A stretch of 64,000 nucleotides of DNA. It comes from Oxyruncus cristatus (lineage: Eukaryota; Chordata; Aves; Passeriformes; Cotingidae). The position numbers and the translations under genes were made by a program. A model generated the notes under the pieces. The model saw nothing but the letters and a program-made list of their open reading frames with translations. It was not told where the DNA came from and searched no databases. The stretch is taken from NCBI GenBank assembly GCA_013399855.1, contig VXAY01006798.1:159808-223807 (forward strand), written 5' to 3'. Below are positions 24,421 to 37,663 of the stretch, piece by piece (the first letter of the stretch is position 1; every line of letters starts with the position of its first letter).

Positions 24421-26490
24421 AGCTTGTCTCAAGTTACACACGGAAGTGTGGTTAAAGGGGAAAAGGCAGAGGGAACTGGATTCCCATCCTCTGGCCTTGA
24501 GGACACACCCTCCTGCGACGGCCAGGCTTCCCAGGGAAGTTCACCATGACTGCATTAACCTCTGTCCTGCTCCCAGCTGGCAGCCTTCTGCCCTCTGCCC
24601 TTGCTGGCCCCATCCCACCTCCAGCACCTTCTTCCCAGTGCTCCACCTTGTCTCCCCGAGCAAAAGAAGAAGTGGGGAGAGATTTGAATTACCAAACCAT
24701 TGCGGCTCTTCCACAGCAGTTCATGCGCAGGCATTCCCCGTTGATTGCCTCACCCTGCTTCGGGTGCTCCTTCTGGAGCAGCGTGGATGCCAGACCCCAG
24801 CCCAGGAGGAAAGAAAACATCCTCCCAAGGGCTGGTATGAAATATATTCACTGACAATATTAATCCTGGATTCCTGCAAGTGTGTTACAAACAAAGTAGT
24901 TCATGCGTTGAGTGAAAGAAGCACATGGGTGCTGCTGCTGGTTTCGTAGATTTCACAGAAAGGACCTCAGGGGTGACTGTTAGAAAGTTCCAATATATTT
25001 GAAAACAGCTCTGGGTGACCAGCCTGGTTCAGATAAACCTTGTCCTTGGAGAAGCGGTTACACGGTCAGATCTCATGCAAGCAGTGAGGGGACCTCTGCA
25101 TCAAGAACCAGCAATTAGATATTCAATATCGAATCACTTTGTATTAAGTGCCTTATTTTTTTAATATAATAGAAATAAATAGAATACTTAAATGCGTTTA
25201 TTTAACTTTATATTAAGTTGCTTTGATACGACCAAATGGATGTTTCAGTTTGTCACCTCGTCCCTGAGCAAATCACTGGCCGTGGGTCTAATTCGGTTAC
25301 CCTTGGGTTGTGTGATCCTGCCCGCTCTTGCCTCAGAGTCAGCTCTGGCTGCTGCCCTCCCTGTCCCCAGCCATCACCCGTGGCTGTCTCTTACACATAT
25401 CTCTCTGTCCTTATGAACTTGCTTGGAGTAAAATCTTTAAAGTGCAAAAATGTTATTCCTGGTGCTTTCTGAGAGGATTAACGAGCCTATTAGCATCACC
25501 GGATCCCTTTCTGAATATATTTGCATACATTTCCTCCCTGCCCATTAGGCTGGCAGTTGTGTTTTCCCTCTCTGACGCTCTAGCACCTGCATCATCGGGC
25601 TTTTCCAGATGGATTCACAGGCTGTGTTGGAAAACACCTGCTCAGCCCCATGAAACTGGGGATGGCCCTGCCAGGGCACCGAGGCAGAGGTTGGTGCGAT
25701 GGGAGAAGGGTGGGAGAAGACCAAAGGAGAGCACTGGCAAAGGAGCAACAGGGTAGGGACTGGCTGAAATTGGGTTTCCAGCCATCAGTGGTGCTGCCTG
25801 GGATTTCAGCAGGGCCATGTGGGTGTTGGTGAAAGCCAAGGCCCAGCCCTGGTGGCCCTGCAGGGCTCTAGTATCCCAGGTCCTTTTGTAGGTGGGCAAA
25901 GAGAGGTCTGAGCCGTGGAGCAGGGATGGAAGGTTTAGGGGAAGGAACCTCTGGAGTGCAATGTCCGAGAGTCCTCGTCTTTCCCTTGTCCCTGCACTCC
26001 TCTTTGCAGCTTCTTGTCTTACCCAGGGAAAGACGCCCTGTGCAGAGGGGTAACACTGTTGTGGCTGGCAAAGGTTTATGCTCCTAATCTTGCACCTTCC
26101 CAAGGAGAACTGATCGGCTCCAAGTCCTGGCATTATCTCCTGCTGGGGCACCAGGAATCACCAGCTGAGATGACCATCAGAGAGATCTTCCTGGGAACAG
26201 CCCAACTGAGCTCATCCAGCTGGGACATGGTGGCAGGGCTGGGGTGTCCCCATGGGGCATCCCTGTGTGGCACACATTAGGCACACATGGGAAAGCTGCC
26301 AGGAGACCAAGGGACAGCCAGGCCCTAAGAGATGAAATATTGGGCACATGAAGTGGGAGCAAGTAAAAATAAACCTTCCCTCCTCCCTCCCTGCCACAAC
26401 ACAAAGTGCCTTGTGCCGGGTGTCTCCCTGCCTCCCGAAATAATGCTGGGCGCTGCCACCACCCTGCACGATGCTCTCTCCATGCCTCCC

Positions 26491-26504
26491 GTTTCCATGG
26501 TGAC
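26491..26504. promoter_or_regulatory. RFX X-box-like motif
   Basis: GTTTCCATGGTGAC fits the imperfect inverted repeat bound by RFX factors (GTNNCC-NN-GGNAAC), with one mismatch in the right half. There is no evidence of function beyond the motif. Confidence 0.3.
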
Positions 26505-27339
26505 CACGAGGCATGTCGCCAGGGTGACAGGGAGGCAAGTGAGCTGGGATTTGGCATTAAAACCAAGAATTTGGGATTATTGAGTTTATTTTTCTCCCCC
26601 CTCTTCCCCTTTAGTTCTATTTTTGGGGTTTCCCTCTCTGCCTCTGCTGGTCTGGGAGGCTCCTCCTGCAGATCCTCTGGGCCAGGCAGCAGCAGCTCCA
26701 CCCAATACTATTTCCCACCTCTGCCTGTCCTGCAAGGCAATGGCGCTGGGATGAGAAGAGGGACACAGGGGTTTTCCTTCTTACTAAAACATTTGTTTCC
26801 TGCTATCAGGAAGGCTTCTGTGCTTTTGCCACAGAGGTGCTTGGCTTGGTGTCCCCCTCCATTTCTGCTGAAGGATGTGGCTCAAGCTGCACCCAGACCT
26901 CCTGGGAGAGTGGGCAGCCTCAGGAATTCATCCAAGAGAGTGAAATAATTCAGCATACCTGGAGGGGCTGGGAAACATGGTGGGGTTGAACACCATGGGC
27001 CACCTCTGTGTCTCATCATCTCTGCCCCCCATGACCAGGTCAGTTTGTCTGGGGCTGTCCTAGAGCACTGGTGGGGGACAAGGATGGGATGATTGCAGGA
27101 GAATCATAGAGGGAGCCTTGCAGGTGCTAAGGAGTCCAAAAGTTTGTTGTCTGGTTTAAACGCTCGAAGTCAGAACTGCCCAGAGCAGAGAGCACTTGAA
27201 GGTTTGTGCTGGCTTAGCTGGTATCACAGGAACATGGTAGGACACTGTAGGTGTCCAAGCAGGGGCTGCTGGCACAAAGGTAGCACTTGTCTTCATCCCC
27301 AGGCAGGAGAGGGGTCAGGCAGCAGTCGCTCACCTTTCC

Positions 27340-27540
27340 AGGAACTCTTGCTTCTTCCTTCCTCCTTCCTTCCGTACTTCCCTCCCTCCTTCTCCATTTA
27401 TCCCTCCAAACACTCCTCCATTCATCTCTCCAAACATTCCTCCATCCATCTTTCCCTCTCTCCCTCCTTTCATCTATTCCTCTATCCATCCATCCATCCT
27501 TCCCTCCACCCTTCCATCCTTCCATCCTTCTATCCCTTTG
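27340..27540. repeat. CT-rich simple repeat (CCTT / CCAT units)
   Basis: A pyrimidine-rich tract of imperfect tetranucleotides: (CTTC)n grading into (CATC)n and (CTCC)n. It gives long artefactual Ser/Pro/Leu-rich frames on one strand and Lys/Arg/Gly/Asp/Trp-rich frames on the other. Confidence 0.9.
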
Positions 27541-27602
27541 CCTCCCTCAATCCCCACAGCAGCCCTGGGAAAGGTTGGCGGAGTGGGGCTATTTTTGGGA
27601 GC

Positions 27603-27616
27603 GTCTCCCTGGCAAC
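27603..27616. promoter_or_regulatory. RFX X-box-like motif beside a CArG-like box
   Basis: GTCTCCCTGGCAAC is a good RFX-type X-box. The sequence CTATTTTTGG, a CArG-like (SRF/MEF2-type) element, lies just upstream at about 27588-27597. The pair suggests a compact enhancer but is only a motif observation. Confidence 0.3.
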
Positions 27617-29329
27617 GGCTGCCACCACCGTCTGTGGTGGCTTTTCCATAGGTGCTAAAATATTCCACGCTTCTTATTAAAGACGGTGCTGGTGGAGACG
27701 GGCGGGGGTGGCGAGTGTGAGCCACCCCGCTGCTGGGGCCGGTGGCCATGGGGCGGTCAGGGTGTGGCACCTTGGGGGCACAGAGACTGCGAGGGACCAG
27801 TGGCATCCGTGGTGAGACATGCCCTTGTCCCTCTCAATGGCTCCAGCTGTGCCAGCTGCCTCTTGGCCATGCCGGGCTGCCACACCATGCATGAGGTGTA
27901 GCTGTTCATCCTCTTGCTGCACAGGCGGAGGGGAACGTGGCGAGGTCTCGTGGGGAGCCAGCAATGAGGAGCAAAAGGCAGAGAAGAGGAAACCCAACCT
28001 GAAGCTGAGGCGACCACAGCGCTGTGCAGGTATTTGGAGCTTTGCCCACTCCAGGAAGGAGCAAGATGTCTCAGTAGCATCTTCATCCCTTTGCTGCACG
28101 GAGGAGAAAGGCCTGTCAGGGTGCCAGAGGGATGGCACGCTTTGCCACAGGGCAAATGGGCAGCTACTGGCCCGTAGCTCTTGGGAGGCAGCCCCATGGG
28201 CCCTAGGGACAGGGCTTTTGGGAAAGCAAGTATCCCTATGAACCTGATCAAGGTTCCCATAGGGATGGCTACAGAGGGCATGGACAGGCTGACCCCATTC
28301 CATCCAGTCACAGTAGCTCACCAGGATCCCCCCGTGGGGCAGGAGGGAGGAGCCATAGGTGCCCTGAGATGAGCTGGCCCATGCAGGATGCTGATGAGCT
28401 CCTGATAAGCTCCTGGTTTGCAGCTGCTCATCTGTATGGAGCTACCAAACACACCCTCTCCTTCCCTGGTGGCGGCTTTGCCAGGTGGGAGCAGGCTGTG
28501 CTCACCACGGCACTGCTCACTGATGCCAGTGGAGGACAGCAGGCCCCACAACGTCTTGTGCAAGGGGATCTTGGGATGATTTTGGGAGGGAGGGTTGTGA
28601 TTTTAGCAGAATTGGAGCCTAGATCAGACTCAAAATGGAGTTTTTTGATATTTTTTGACTTTTCAGCACAGGCCTTAATGCTGGAAACCACGTCCTCAAA
28701 CCACGCTGTCCTGGAGCAGGGCTGTCCCCAGGACCCTCCTACAGCCACTGCCTGTGTGGTCAGGGGTCTCTTCAGTCTCTGGCTTTGCTGCAGCAGATTC
28801 CCCCGGCTTCTCATCTTGTCACCAAGAAGTGACCTCTTCAAAGCCTCTGAGATGCTGCTGCCCATGGAGGTTGCCTGGACAGATTTCCTGGCAGGGCGGC
28901 TGTGCACTATCCTGGAGCCCTGAGGGCTGGTCCCTCTGTGCCCACGCTCCTGTCCCCAGCATTACGCATTCCAGAAGGAAATCCCCAGCTCTGTAGGGTG
29001 GGGAGGCAATGCCCCACAGCAAATGCTCTGCATCAGCTGGGAGAGCCTGGTCCTTCCACAGAGCGAGGTGTCAGCCCAGCACCCGAAATCCAGGTGGGGA
29101 AAAAATCCCCTACAGTGGAGAATTCATCCCCGTGCACCAGCCCAGCAGGAGGATCCACCTCCTTGGGGGCATCTGGTGGCCCCGCCATCCCTTCCCCGCT
29201 GCCGATGGTTGCTCTCGTCTCCCCCATGGCGGTTCCGCAGCTCTGAGCTCACATGCGAGGATGGGCTAAAGTAGCGGAAAGCTGTTGGATCCTTCCACAG
29301 AGTTACTGACTTCTCAGCTACAGACTGCA

Positions 29330-29824
29330 TAGCAATCAGCGAGGGGGAGAGGCAGCCAGGGAAAGGGAGCAGAGCGCAAAGGGAGGCAGAGTGGAAGGGA
29401 GAGGGGGGATCTGGGGACTAGAGCAGGGAGGCAGCGAGAGGCACAGGCAAATAATGCCAGAGAAGGAGGGAACCAGGCGGGAGGGGGAGACCTGAACCCA
29501 TCGCCGAGCCACGAAGGCACATCAGCACTCCGTGGGATGGACGCTCCTGGGAGCAAAAAATTCTGAGAGGCAGAGGCAGGAGGAGAGCGCTGGCGTGGGC
29601 AGGGCAGAGTTAGGAGAGGAGCAGGTCGCAGCAGAGAAGTAGCTCTTCAGGGGGAAAAAAATAAACCTAAGCTGGAGGCGAGCGAGGGCTGCAGAGAGAC
29701 TTCCCTGATTCCTCCGGTCCGGCTGAGGCATTTCATGGTGAGATGGAGAAACCGTCCGCTTTCCCCTTCCTCTGATGTTGGCTCGGCACGGCTGGAGCAG
29801 GCAGCAGCCCTCGGCAGGACCCGG
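29330..29824 (+). other. KCNJ4: Candidate non-coding first exon and promoter of KCNJ4
   Basis: A purine-rich, moderately CpG-containing stretch that ends in a good donor, CCCGG|GTAAGA at 29825. In mammals Kir2.3 has a distant non-coding first exon, and some such exon must precede the acceptor at 42373-42374. Position, strand and donor quality fit, but nothing proves transcription. A second potential donor, CATG|GTGAG, lies near 29736. Confidence 0.3.
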
Positions 29825-32800
29825 GTAAGAGGCGGTGCCGGGGCGCGCTGCTCCCCTCACCGGCATGAGACCGGGAAGGGTTTTTTTCTCTTAGGAAAAT
29901 AATGTATTGTTTCATTTGCGTTCACTCTGAGGAACAGCTATAAATATAACTTAGGGAGAGATGTGTGGCTTCGTGTGAGTGTGCCAGTGAATAATAAAGT
30001 TGCCTGTGTGCACGGCATATGCACGTACAGCTGCCGGGGTGGCCACGGGCCGAGGGGCAGGGGTGGGTACCTGCCTGTAAACCTCCCCAACTTCCCTCCC
30101 CGCCCCTTGCCACCCTGACTTTGGTCGCTTTGCAAGTAACTTCTTCATTTTTACGGCCCCCCATGTTTCCTTAGTGTCTTCTTGCCCTGGGCTGGGTCTT
30201 GCTCACCTTTTCCCCCTGCTCCATGTGGGCAGTGGTCCCAGACGGTTCACAGGGAAGAATGCAGCTGGAGATCCGTTTTCCAAGTGCTCGGGTGCAAATG
30301 GGGCTGAAGTGGATGTGTTCTCCTACTGCCTGTGGAGCTTTTTGGGCTCCAGACCTACCCCTCCCTCCCTTGCCTTCCACCTTTCCTAGTCCAAGCATGG
30401 CTGATCCTGCTGCTGGTGGTCCAACAGCCCCTGGATATGCATGGTGCAAAGGGTCTTCTGCGTACTGGGTTTGGGTGAAAGGAGTTCAGGAGGAAACCAC
30501 CAGCAAACTGCCAGAGAAACTCTGCCTTTGCTCCCCGTCGGCAAGGTCAGCATCCCCACCAGGGCATGAATGTGCAGGCAGGTTTGTGTGGTGCTGGCAG
30601 GTCACTTCGGATATCCCTGGTGCCACCTTCAGCCTGCAAGGCCCTCTCTTCTGGGCAAGACACCTGCAGTCAACCAAATCCCCCTGCCAAGAACCTGGAG
30701 ATCCTGTCCCCACTACCCTATCTGGACTCCATCCGTGGCAAAGAGAACAGAGGCTCTGAGGCCTCTACCTTTTCCCATTCCTCTTTTTGGGGGGTTGTGC
30801 TTTGAGGGAAGGGCAGACAGTGACAGCACACACAGGTGTGGTGACAACATGGTGAGGGTGATGTGGCTCCAAGACTACCCTCTACCCTTGCTCTGTGCTC
30901 TCCTTGGCTTCTCAGGAAGAGGCATCCACAGCGGGTGGGAGGTGTGGAGATGAGTTCAGGGTCTGGGGTCACCCAGAGTCTGGTAGAGGACAGGTGGGTG
31001 CATGGGAAACACATCTTGATGGAGACATGCAAATACGCCTCTTCTCCATTCACCATCACAAGTGGCACCCACAGAAGCCTGAGACACCCTGGCACGTGAC
31101 CACCCCTGGTTGTGGCCACTGGCAATAATAAATACAGGAGAAATGTGTGCCTTAGGATGGAAACATGAGTTTGGTGGGGACAGGGGGTGGTGGGAAAGAG
31201 GAGGGATGGTGAGGAATGACCACAGACAGGATAAGCTGAAGAGGGCTGGTCCAGAGGGAAGTGGAGCTCTCTCTCCTCCACCTTTCTCCTCTTCCATCTC
31301 TCCCCCCATTTGGGTGCCAAGATCAAGTGTCCCAATGTGTGGCGCTGACAGGGGGCTGGAAGTAATCCTTGCCCCTTGCAGCCCCCTGCCACCATGGTTT
31401 TCAATGAAAGCCAGAAAGTGAGGAGGTGGCTGGGGAAGGATGGAGTTGTCTGGCAGGATGGATCCTCACTGGCCCCTCTGGCCACTTGCCCACCCCAAGC
31501 TCAGCCACTGGCCATCACCCTGGGAGCAGCTGCATTCCTGGGGTGGTATCACTGATGGGGGGGTGGCAGCAATGGGGGGAGGACATGGTGACGGATACCT
31601 GCGCCCGCCGCGCACTGACATCAGTGCAGACCGTAAGCGGAGCAGTTAATGGCAATCTGCCCTCAGCATGTTCCCCTGTCCTGTCTCATTATTGCACTGG
31701 GTTGGCTTAACCCGACAGAGCAGCCAGGAATCAATAGATGGATGCTGGCGTCTTAGCAATCGATCCCTTACTCATACACGCGGCTCCCAGCCTCCCGCTG
31801 GCGCTCGTTTTTCTGTGAATGGCAAGGACTGAGTGAAGCTCTCTGCGCTTGCCTCGCAGCACTGCGAAACTGAGTCTGGCTAAATTCATGCTCCTTCACA
31901 GCACTGCCTCTGTGCCCCAGGGCAGAGGGGCCTCACATGGAGCCCCAGGAGGAACTGGCACTGGTTTTCCTCCCCAGACAAGGTGGCTTTAGTGGGGACG
32001 GTTGGGCTTGAAGACTTGTCTTGTGAGAGATGTTGATTCTCTGTCTTGAGACAGACAGGGGCTGCCTTTGAGCTGGTTCTGACCCTCAGACGCCTCAGGC
32101 TTGTTCTCTGTCAGTGAAGATGGTGCCGAGGACCAGGCAGATGAGGGATGTGAGCTGGCTGCCATGCGACCCTGCCCCCATGGTCCCAGAGACCCATGCA
32201 CCTCCATGCCTGTTCTCCTGGGAGCTGAAAGCAGGCAGCTTGCTTCAGGTACAGCTTTGGCATTCACCCACTGGTTTATCTGGGGAGAAGATGCCTACCA
32301 TCTCCTGGCACCAGCAGCACTGCTGCTGTCATTGGAGATTAGGGAGCAGAGGGTGGAGAACAAGGTACCCTCCAACCTGGCACTGCCCCACGCTGCCAGC
32401 CAGGGACTTCTGCAGCTGCTTTGCCAGTGCCTGCACCAGCCCCTGCCACCATGGCAGTGGGTTTGCCCCTCACGATCTGGATGGCTGTTTTATTTCTATG
32501 GCAACATTTCTCCCAAAACACTTCAGAGGGAGCCTGGTGCTGTGTGAAAACATGGAAGGCAGCGTCCCCCATTCCGTCCCCTGCAAAAGGTTCAGAAAAA
32601 TGACCTGATACTTCCCCTTGCCTTCCTCCTCACCTCCTTCCCTCCCTGGCGAGCAGCACCAGCACTGGTACAAGGAGCTGCTGGCCTTGTCCCGGCTGCC
32701 TCTCCGCTGCCTGTTGTCCTTTCCCCTGCCTTCAGCTTCGCTCTCCCCTCTCCTCTCACCTGTTCCCTTTCTGCTCCCAGCCTGCCTCAGCACCAGCGCA

Positions 32801-35800
32801 GAGGGACCAGCTGAAAGCAGTGTTATAGAAAGTGCATGTCAAAAATGACTCTGCTATAGAGGAGGGTAAAGCCCCATGAGAGCTGTATAGATTGGCCCTG
32901 CCAGCAGCACGGTGAGTGCGGGGGCTGAAGGGCATGCACTAGGATCCCAGAGGCTGGACGGACAGGCGCTTCATCCCTCTGAAAAGCTCGATGGCATTAT
33001 GAAGAGGCGGTGCCTGCCACGGGAGTAGGCGCAGCAGCCCCAGAAGTCCTCTCCTCTCCTGTCCCCATTGTTCCCACCATCAAGAAAGAGCCTCGTGTTT
33101 GGGTGGAGCTGACCAGGCAGAAGCTGTGAGCAGCGCCAAGTGCCAGCAGGCGAGAGGCAGGTGAGCAGGCAGGATGCCAGTGGGAGCAACTATTGCAGCC
33201 TGGAGGAGCAGGGGTATGACCGCAGCCCTAGAGATGGTGGGGGGGGCGGATATCGCTGTCACAGCAGTGTGCGAATGCAGCCACCGTGTCCCGCTCCGCA
33301 CCGCTCTCCCCGCTCCGATCCCGTCCGTGAGGGCAGCCCCTGCCGTACTGGGGAGCTTGGGGGGCAGGTGAAGGAAGGGGTAATGGTCCTCCACGCTGCG
33401 TGAGGCGGGCATCACTTAGGCCTGACATCTTCTAGATGCAGTTGTTAAACAAGACTGATCCAGCTGCAGCAATACAAGTCAACAGACCTGTAGTGAAATA
33501 ATTGATCCGCTCGCTGCGGGAATGCAGTTTTCCAGCTTAACCTGGGATTCTCCCTCCGCTCTGTTTCTGGTGCCTTGCGGGCATGGCTGAAAGGGAGAAG
33601 CTGGGACCCTCTCAGGAGAATCGTGGCTCTGCTGGGCTCCTTGGGCTCTTCGTTAGCATAGCAAAAAAGGGTTTGAAGGGAGGTTGTTTTTTGCTTGTGG
33701 CTGATGGGTTAGTGCTCAGCAGCCAGGCCAGGCGGGGAACTCAGCTCTTGTGCAGCAGTCGGGTGCGGAGCAGTGGCTGTCACCTCTCTTGATCAGAGTC
33801 TTGGTGCAGAGCAGGCTGTGCCCTGGTTATTGCTCACCCTTTGCTGCTGTCACTGTTGTTGCCATCATCCATAACCCATTTGCAGGCACCTGCCTTGCTG
33901 GGTGCTTGGCAGAGGTACTGCCCTGTCAGGAGTGCAACCGCAGCGGGCAGGCAGATGACGTGAGCCACCCTTGCCCCCCTTTTCCTGCACACTAATAATG
34001 ATCCCTTTCCCCTGAACAAGCCAAAAACCACCAAAAGGCCCTGCGTGGGCAGCTCTTCTGGCCAGGGACTCTGTGTTGCAGAGATACTGAGGCACTGGGA
34101 TGCTGCTGGGAATGGCCTTTCATCAAGGCTCTCTCAAGGCAGGGTGCTCAGTGAAGGGAGTTCCTGGGTTGGGGGGGTTAGAGGAGATGTCCTTTTCACT
34201 GGTGCAGTTATGCTGGAAAGCTGGAGGAGGCAACCTGAGTGCACTGAAGCCACCTGGGATGTGAGGACCTCAGGGACACCCCAGTGCCTTCAGTTTTTTA
34301 GTTCTTGTGGGTTTTGCACCAACCCTTTGGGGTCTAGTCCGTGGTTTTGGCAGGCAGGGTGCTGGGGCATGCATCAGTCCCCACATTTCCTCAGGGGCAG
34401 GTGGGACGTGGTCTGTGCCCTGGCTGCCAAAAAAGCTCTGCTTCTATTGGCCAAAAAACCACACAGAGAAGGCCAGGGGTCTTCTGAGCATTTAATTTTC
34501 CCTGTGATGCCAGCGACAAAGAAAAACACCCACCTACCTCACTCATCAAGAAGGGACTTCTCCCCAGCTGCCGCGCCAGCAGCATCCTCTCGTTACAATC
34601 CTGCTCAGCCAACCCCCAGCCCCTTTGTCTTGTCCCCCCCAGCCCCGTTTTGGCCAGAGAAGAGTGGGTGAGGACCAATGCCAGTCCCACCAGCCCCACC
34701 ATGGGGTCTAGTCCGAGATCCTGGGGAGCAGGCAGATGTTCTTGCAGCGCTGTTGCCTGGACGGTGCAACCAGAGCAGGGATCACCGGGGTGGTGTGGGA
34801 GCAGGCAGGAGGTGATGCTGTCACCTCTCTATGCTTCTTCCTGACTTTGTCATCCTGAGGACCTTTGTGTGGTTCCCATTTTTATCTTTTTTTTTTCTAC
34901 CTCTCACTCTTTCTCTCCTTCTCTCTTTGCTTTCTTCTCTCCCCCTCCCATCAGCATGTGGGCTGATCACTGCTCAAACTTTTAATTCAGATGGTAATTG
35001 GAATAATAATACGGGCAGAATCCTTCTGGCTCCGTTGCTGCAGCTGGCTTCAGGGAGCTATGAATAGCTCTGAGTCACACACTGAGATGGTTTAACTTCA
35101 AATCATTTTGTTTTGTTTTCATATTACCCATCCTCAGGCTCCAGAGCTTCACAGGGGGGTAAAAATATCCCCCCTTCTCACTCCATCCCAAAATGTAAAC
35201 CAGGCAGAGGTACATTACTAAAATCCTCTTTTGGAGAGGGAAACTGGTCAGCGGATCATGCCTTGAGGGGCAGATGGGGACTGTTGGCACTTAATCTATT
35301 TATAATTATTGAACGAAAAGGCAGAAGTGTGTATATAAAAATGGTATAGAGTTGATTACAGCTTCCTCCCCTCACCTTCCATATGTCACTTGCCTTTTTA
35401 ATATGGTAAAACTCTCCTGCACGGTGACTGTGCCTTCATGTGTGCCCATACAGCGCCTGGCACCCAGCCCTGCTGGCACGGAGGAGCAAGAGCTCGGCCA
35501 CTGACTCTTGTGGCAGGACAGCCCCATGGCACTGAGCTGCCTTATGAGCCCTGGCATGAACCCTGGGAATATTTGTGAGGAAGAGGAGAAGAGATGGAGT
35601 TACAAAGGTAATGAAGAGGACAAACCGAATGCTGTGGGTCTGTGAAGCTCTGCAAAAAGGCAAAGAGGTCCCCTCTCAGCTGCGCATGTTTCCCTCCTGA
35701 CCCCCCAAGAGGCGAGAGGCTCATCTGCTGTGCTGTCACCGTGCCCGAGTTGGCAGGATGAGTCTGTGGATGCTGATCTCTGAGCCAGCCAGTGCTACAC

Positions 35801-37663
35801 AGCCTGTAATGGGGATAAAGGCACAAAGGGGACCGCAACCAGCGGCTGCGGTATTGACCACAGACAGGAGGGAAGCATTTGCCAGACGACTCCAGATAAA
35901 GCAAAGACTAAGAGTGTAAAAATACCCTGGGATTTTTCCATCGTCGTCGTTCACAGTGTACGTCCCAGAGCACCAGATATGGTTGTTATAAAAAGAGAAG
36001 TGGGGGAGTGCTTCAGCATGGACTTTTCTGTTCTGTTTCATGAGACTCTTCCACTGCAAATTTAAGGAAGGATTGACAATATATGATCCACTCTGGCAGG
36101 GGCTGAAGAAAGACTGGGATGTGTGAGGCACTGCACCGTGTACTGGGGATGGAGAAATGAGGCATTGCGTCAGCACCAAGTGCCTTGACATTATTGGCCC
36201 ACAGATCCCTTGGAAAAGGACAGCAACAACCCATCCCCCTGTGTCTGCTCAGGGTCAGAGCAAAAGCGAGGTGGTAGTGTGGGCTGGTGCGATGGCTTGT
36301 GCTGCTGGAGCACAGTGTCACACGGGAAGGTGGAGATGACTGCAGCACCATGGTGGTGTCCCTAGCACTGCTCAATCTAGGACACAGGAGGGGAAAAGTG
36401 GTTGGGAAGGAAGGAAGGGCAGCCTGTGGGGCTGGAGGTGGATGTTGGCTCCTGGAGACCCACCTGGCTGACATCTTCAATGCTGCAAGACAGTGGTTGT
36501 GATGCCTATGTTGCAGCAACTTCCCACAGTGCCGGGAGGGCTTCCTCAGGCCATGAAATATGTGGGGATTTGCGTGCACCAGTGACAGGGTAGCAGAGGG
36601 ATGGAGAGGCATCTCTCCGGACTGCAGTATCCTGCATTTCCCAGGGTGCCCCGTGCTGCACCCACCAGCATGGTTTCATCTGTCTCCCCAGGAATCACCA
36701 CTGACCCCACAGCTTCCTCCTCCATGTGTGGGTCCCAGGAGGCAGAGGAAGTTCCAAGAGAGATCCTGCGACGTGCTCTGGGATTTCCGTCTCTGTCCTC
36801 AGGCAGGCTTTCCTTCTCTTGTCCATGTGGCAGGCAGAGCTTGTTCAGAATGTGAATGTCTCCTTTTTCTGGAGACATCTCTGAGCCTTCCCCTTCTATC
36901 CAATTTGTGTTTCAGGTTTCCAAGCTGCAATGAAACCATTTCACAGGCATTTGAACTGTGTTTGTGTAGGTTTTGGGCTCCTGGTAGGGCCTCTGGCCGT
37001 GCCGAGCTGGCAGCATCTATTTTGCAGGCAGGGATGTCAGTGGTGGCCCTGGGCCACCAGCTGCTGAGGAGAGACAGTGACATCTCCAGGGGGCTAATGC
37101 AAATATCAGTACCAGTGTGATAGCAGTCCCTAGCCCAGGGCTTCTTGCCTGCCTGTCTGTCCTTCCCATGGTGGCACCACGCACTGTGGGGGTGTGTTGA
37201 GGTGGAAGTGGGAAGTGTGTTTATTTTCGTTCGTCTCCTGGCTCGTGCCGCTCTGAGTTTGTGACACTCAGTATTACTAACACTTCCCTGTGCCAGCTGG
37301 CAGCAGGGGATGAATCAGATTGGCAGCACCACTGTGTGGACCCCTCACTGGCCATCCAGCTTGGAGTGATGCCTCTGGCCAAAGCGCTGGTGATATCTCT
37401 TGCCCTTGTCCAGGGTGAGCCCTGGTACCAAAATGTCAGCGGCCTGAACTTGCTGCTGGCAATGTCTCAGTACCCTGTAGGCAGGGTTGTCCCCTCTGAC
37501 CCATGCTGCCTGCCAGGGGCTGGATGGTCCCTGTCCCTCCTTCATGCTGGAGGTCTCAGGTGGCTTCATGACCTGCTCTCTGCCCACTGGCAGCATCTCC
37601 AAGTTGGGGTCGGCTCTGCAGCCAGCGGGATAGTTTATCCTCCTGCTGTCAAAAAAAGGTTTT
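29825..37663. other. Non-coding interval, possibly part of KCNJ4 intron 1
   Basis: No convincing gene. A 255-codon minus-strand frame at 30718-31485 and other long frames look random in composition. Three islands look unlike their surroundings (balanced composition, AT-rich homeodomain-type words) and could be conserved non-coding elements: about 31590-31800, 33425-33560 and 34950-35075. Confidence 0.5.

Larger units (their letters stand above)
24421..29329. other. Intergenic sequence between KDELR3 and KCNJ4, no gene seen
   Basis: GC-rich DNA with many chance open frames on both strands (up to about 210 codons). None shows recognisable protein families or plausible splice-linked partners. 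A short AT-rich island sits at about 25100-25210. Two sites resembling RFX X-boxes and one CT-rich simple repeat are listed separately. Confidence 0.6.

Noticed and set aside
27214..27658. Ser/Pro/Leu-rich and Lys/Arg/Gly/Trp-rich frames
   Set aside because: They are translations of the CT-rich simple repeat.
27677..28321. 214-codon minus-strand open frame
   Set aside because: Random composition; overlapping long frames on both strands show it is a product of low stop density.
29775..29824. ATG at 29775 in phase with the KCNJ4 acceptor
   Set aside because: The phase fits by chance, the start context is poor and the peptide does not resemble Kir2. The exon at 42413 fits far better.
30718..31485. 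255-codon minus-strand open frame
   Set aside because: Composition is that of GC-rich non-coding DNA, with no domain, no conserved motif and no supporting splice or poly(A) context.
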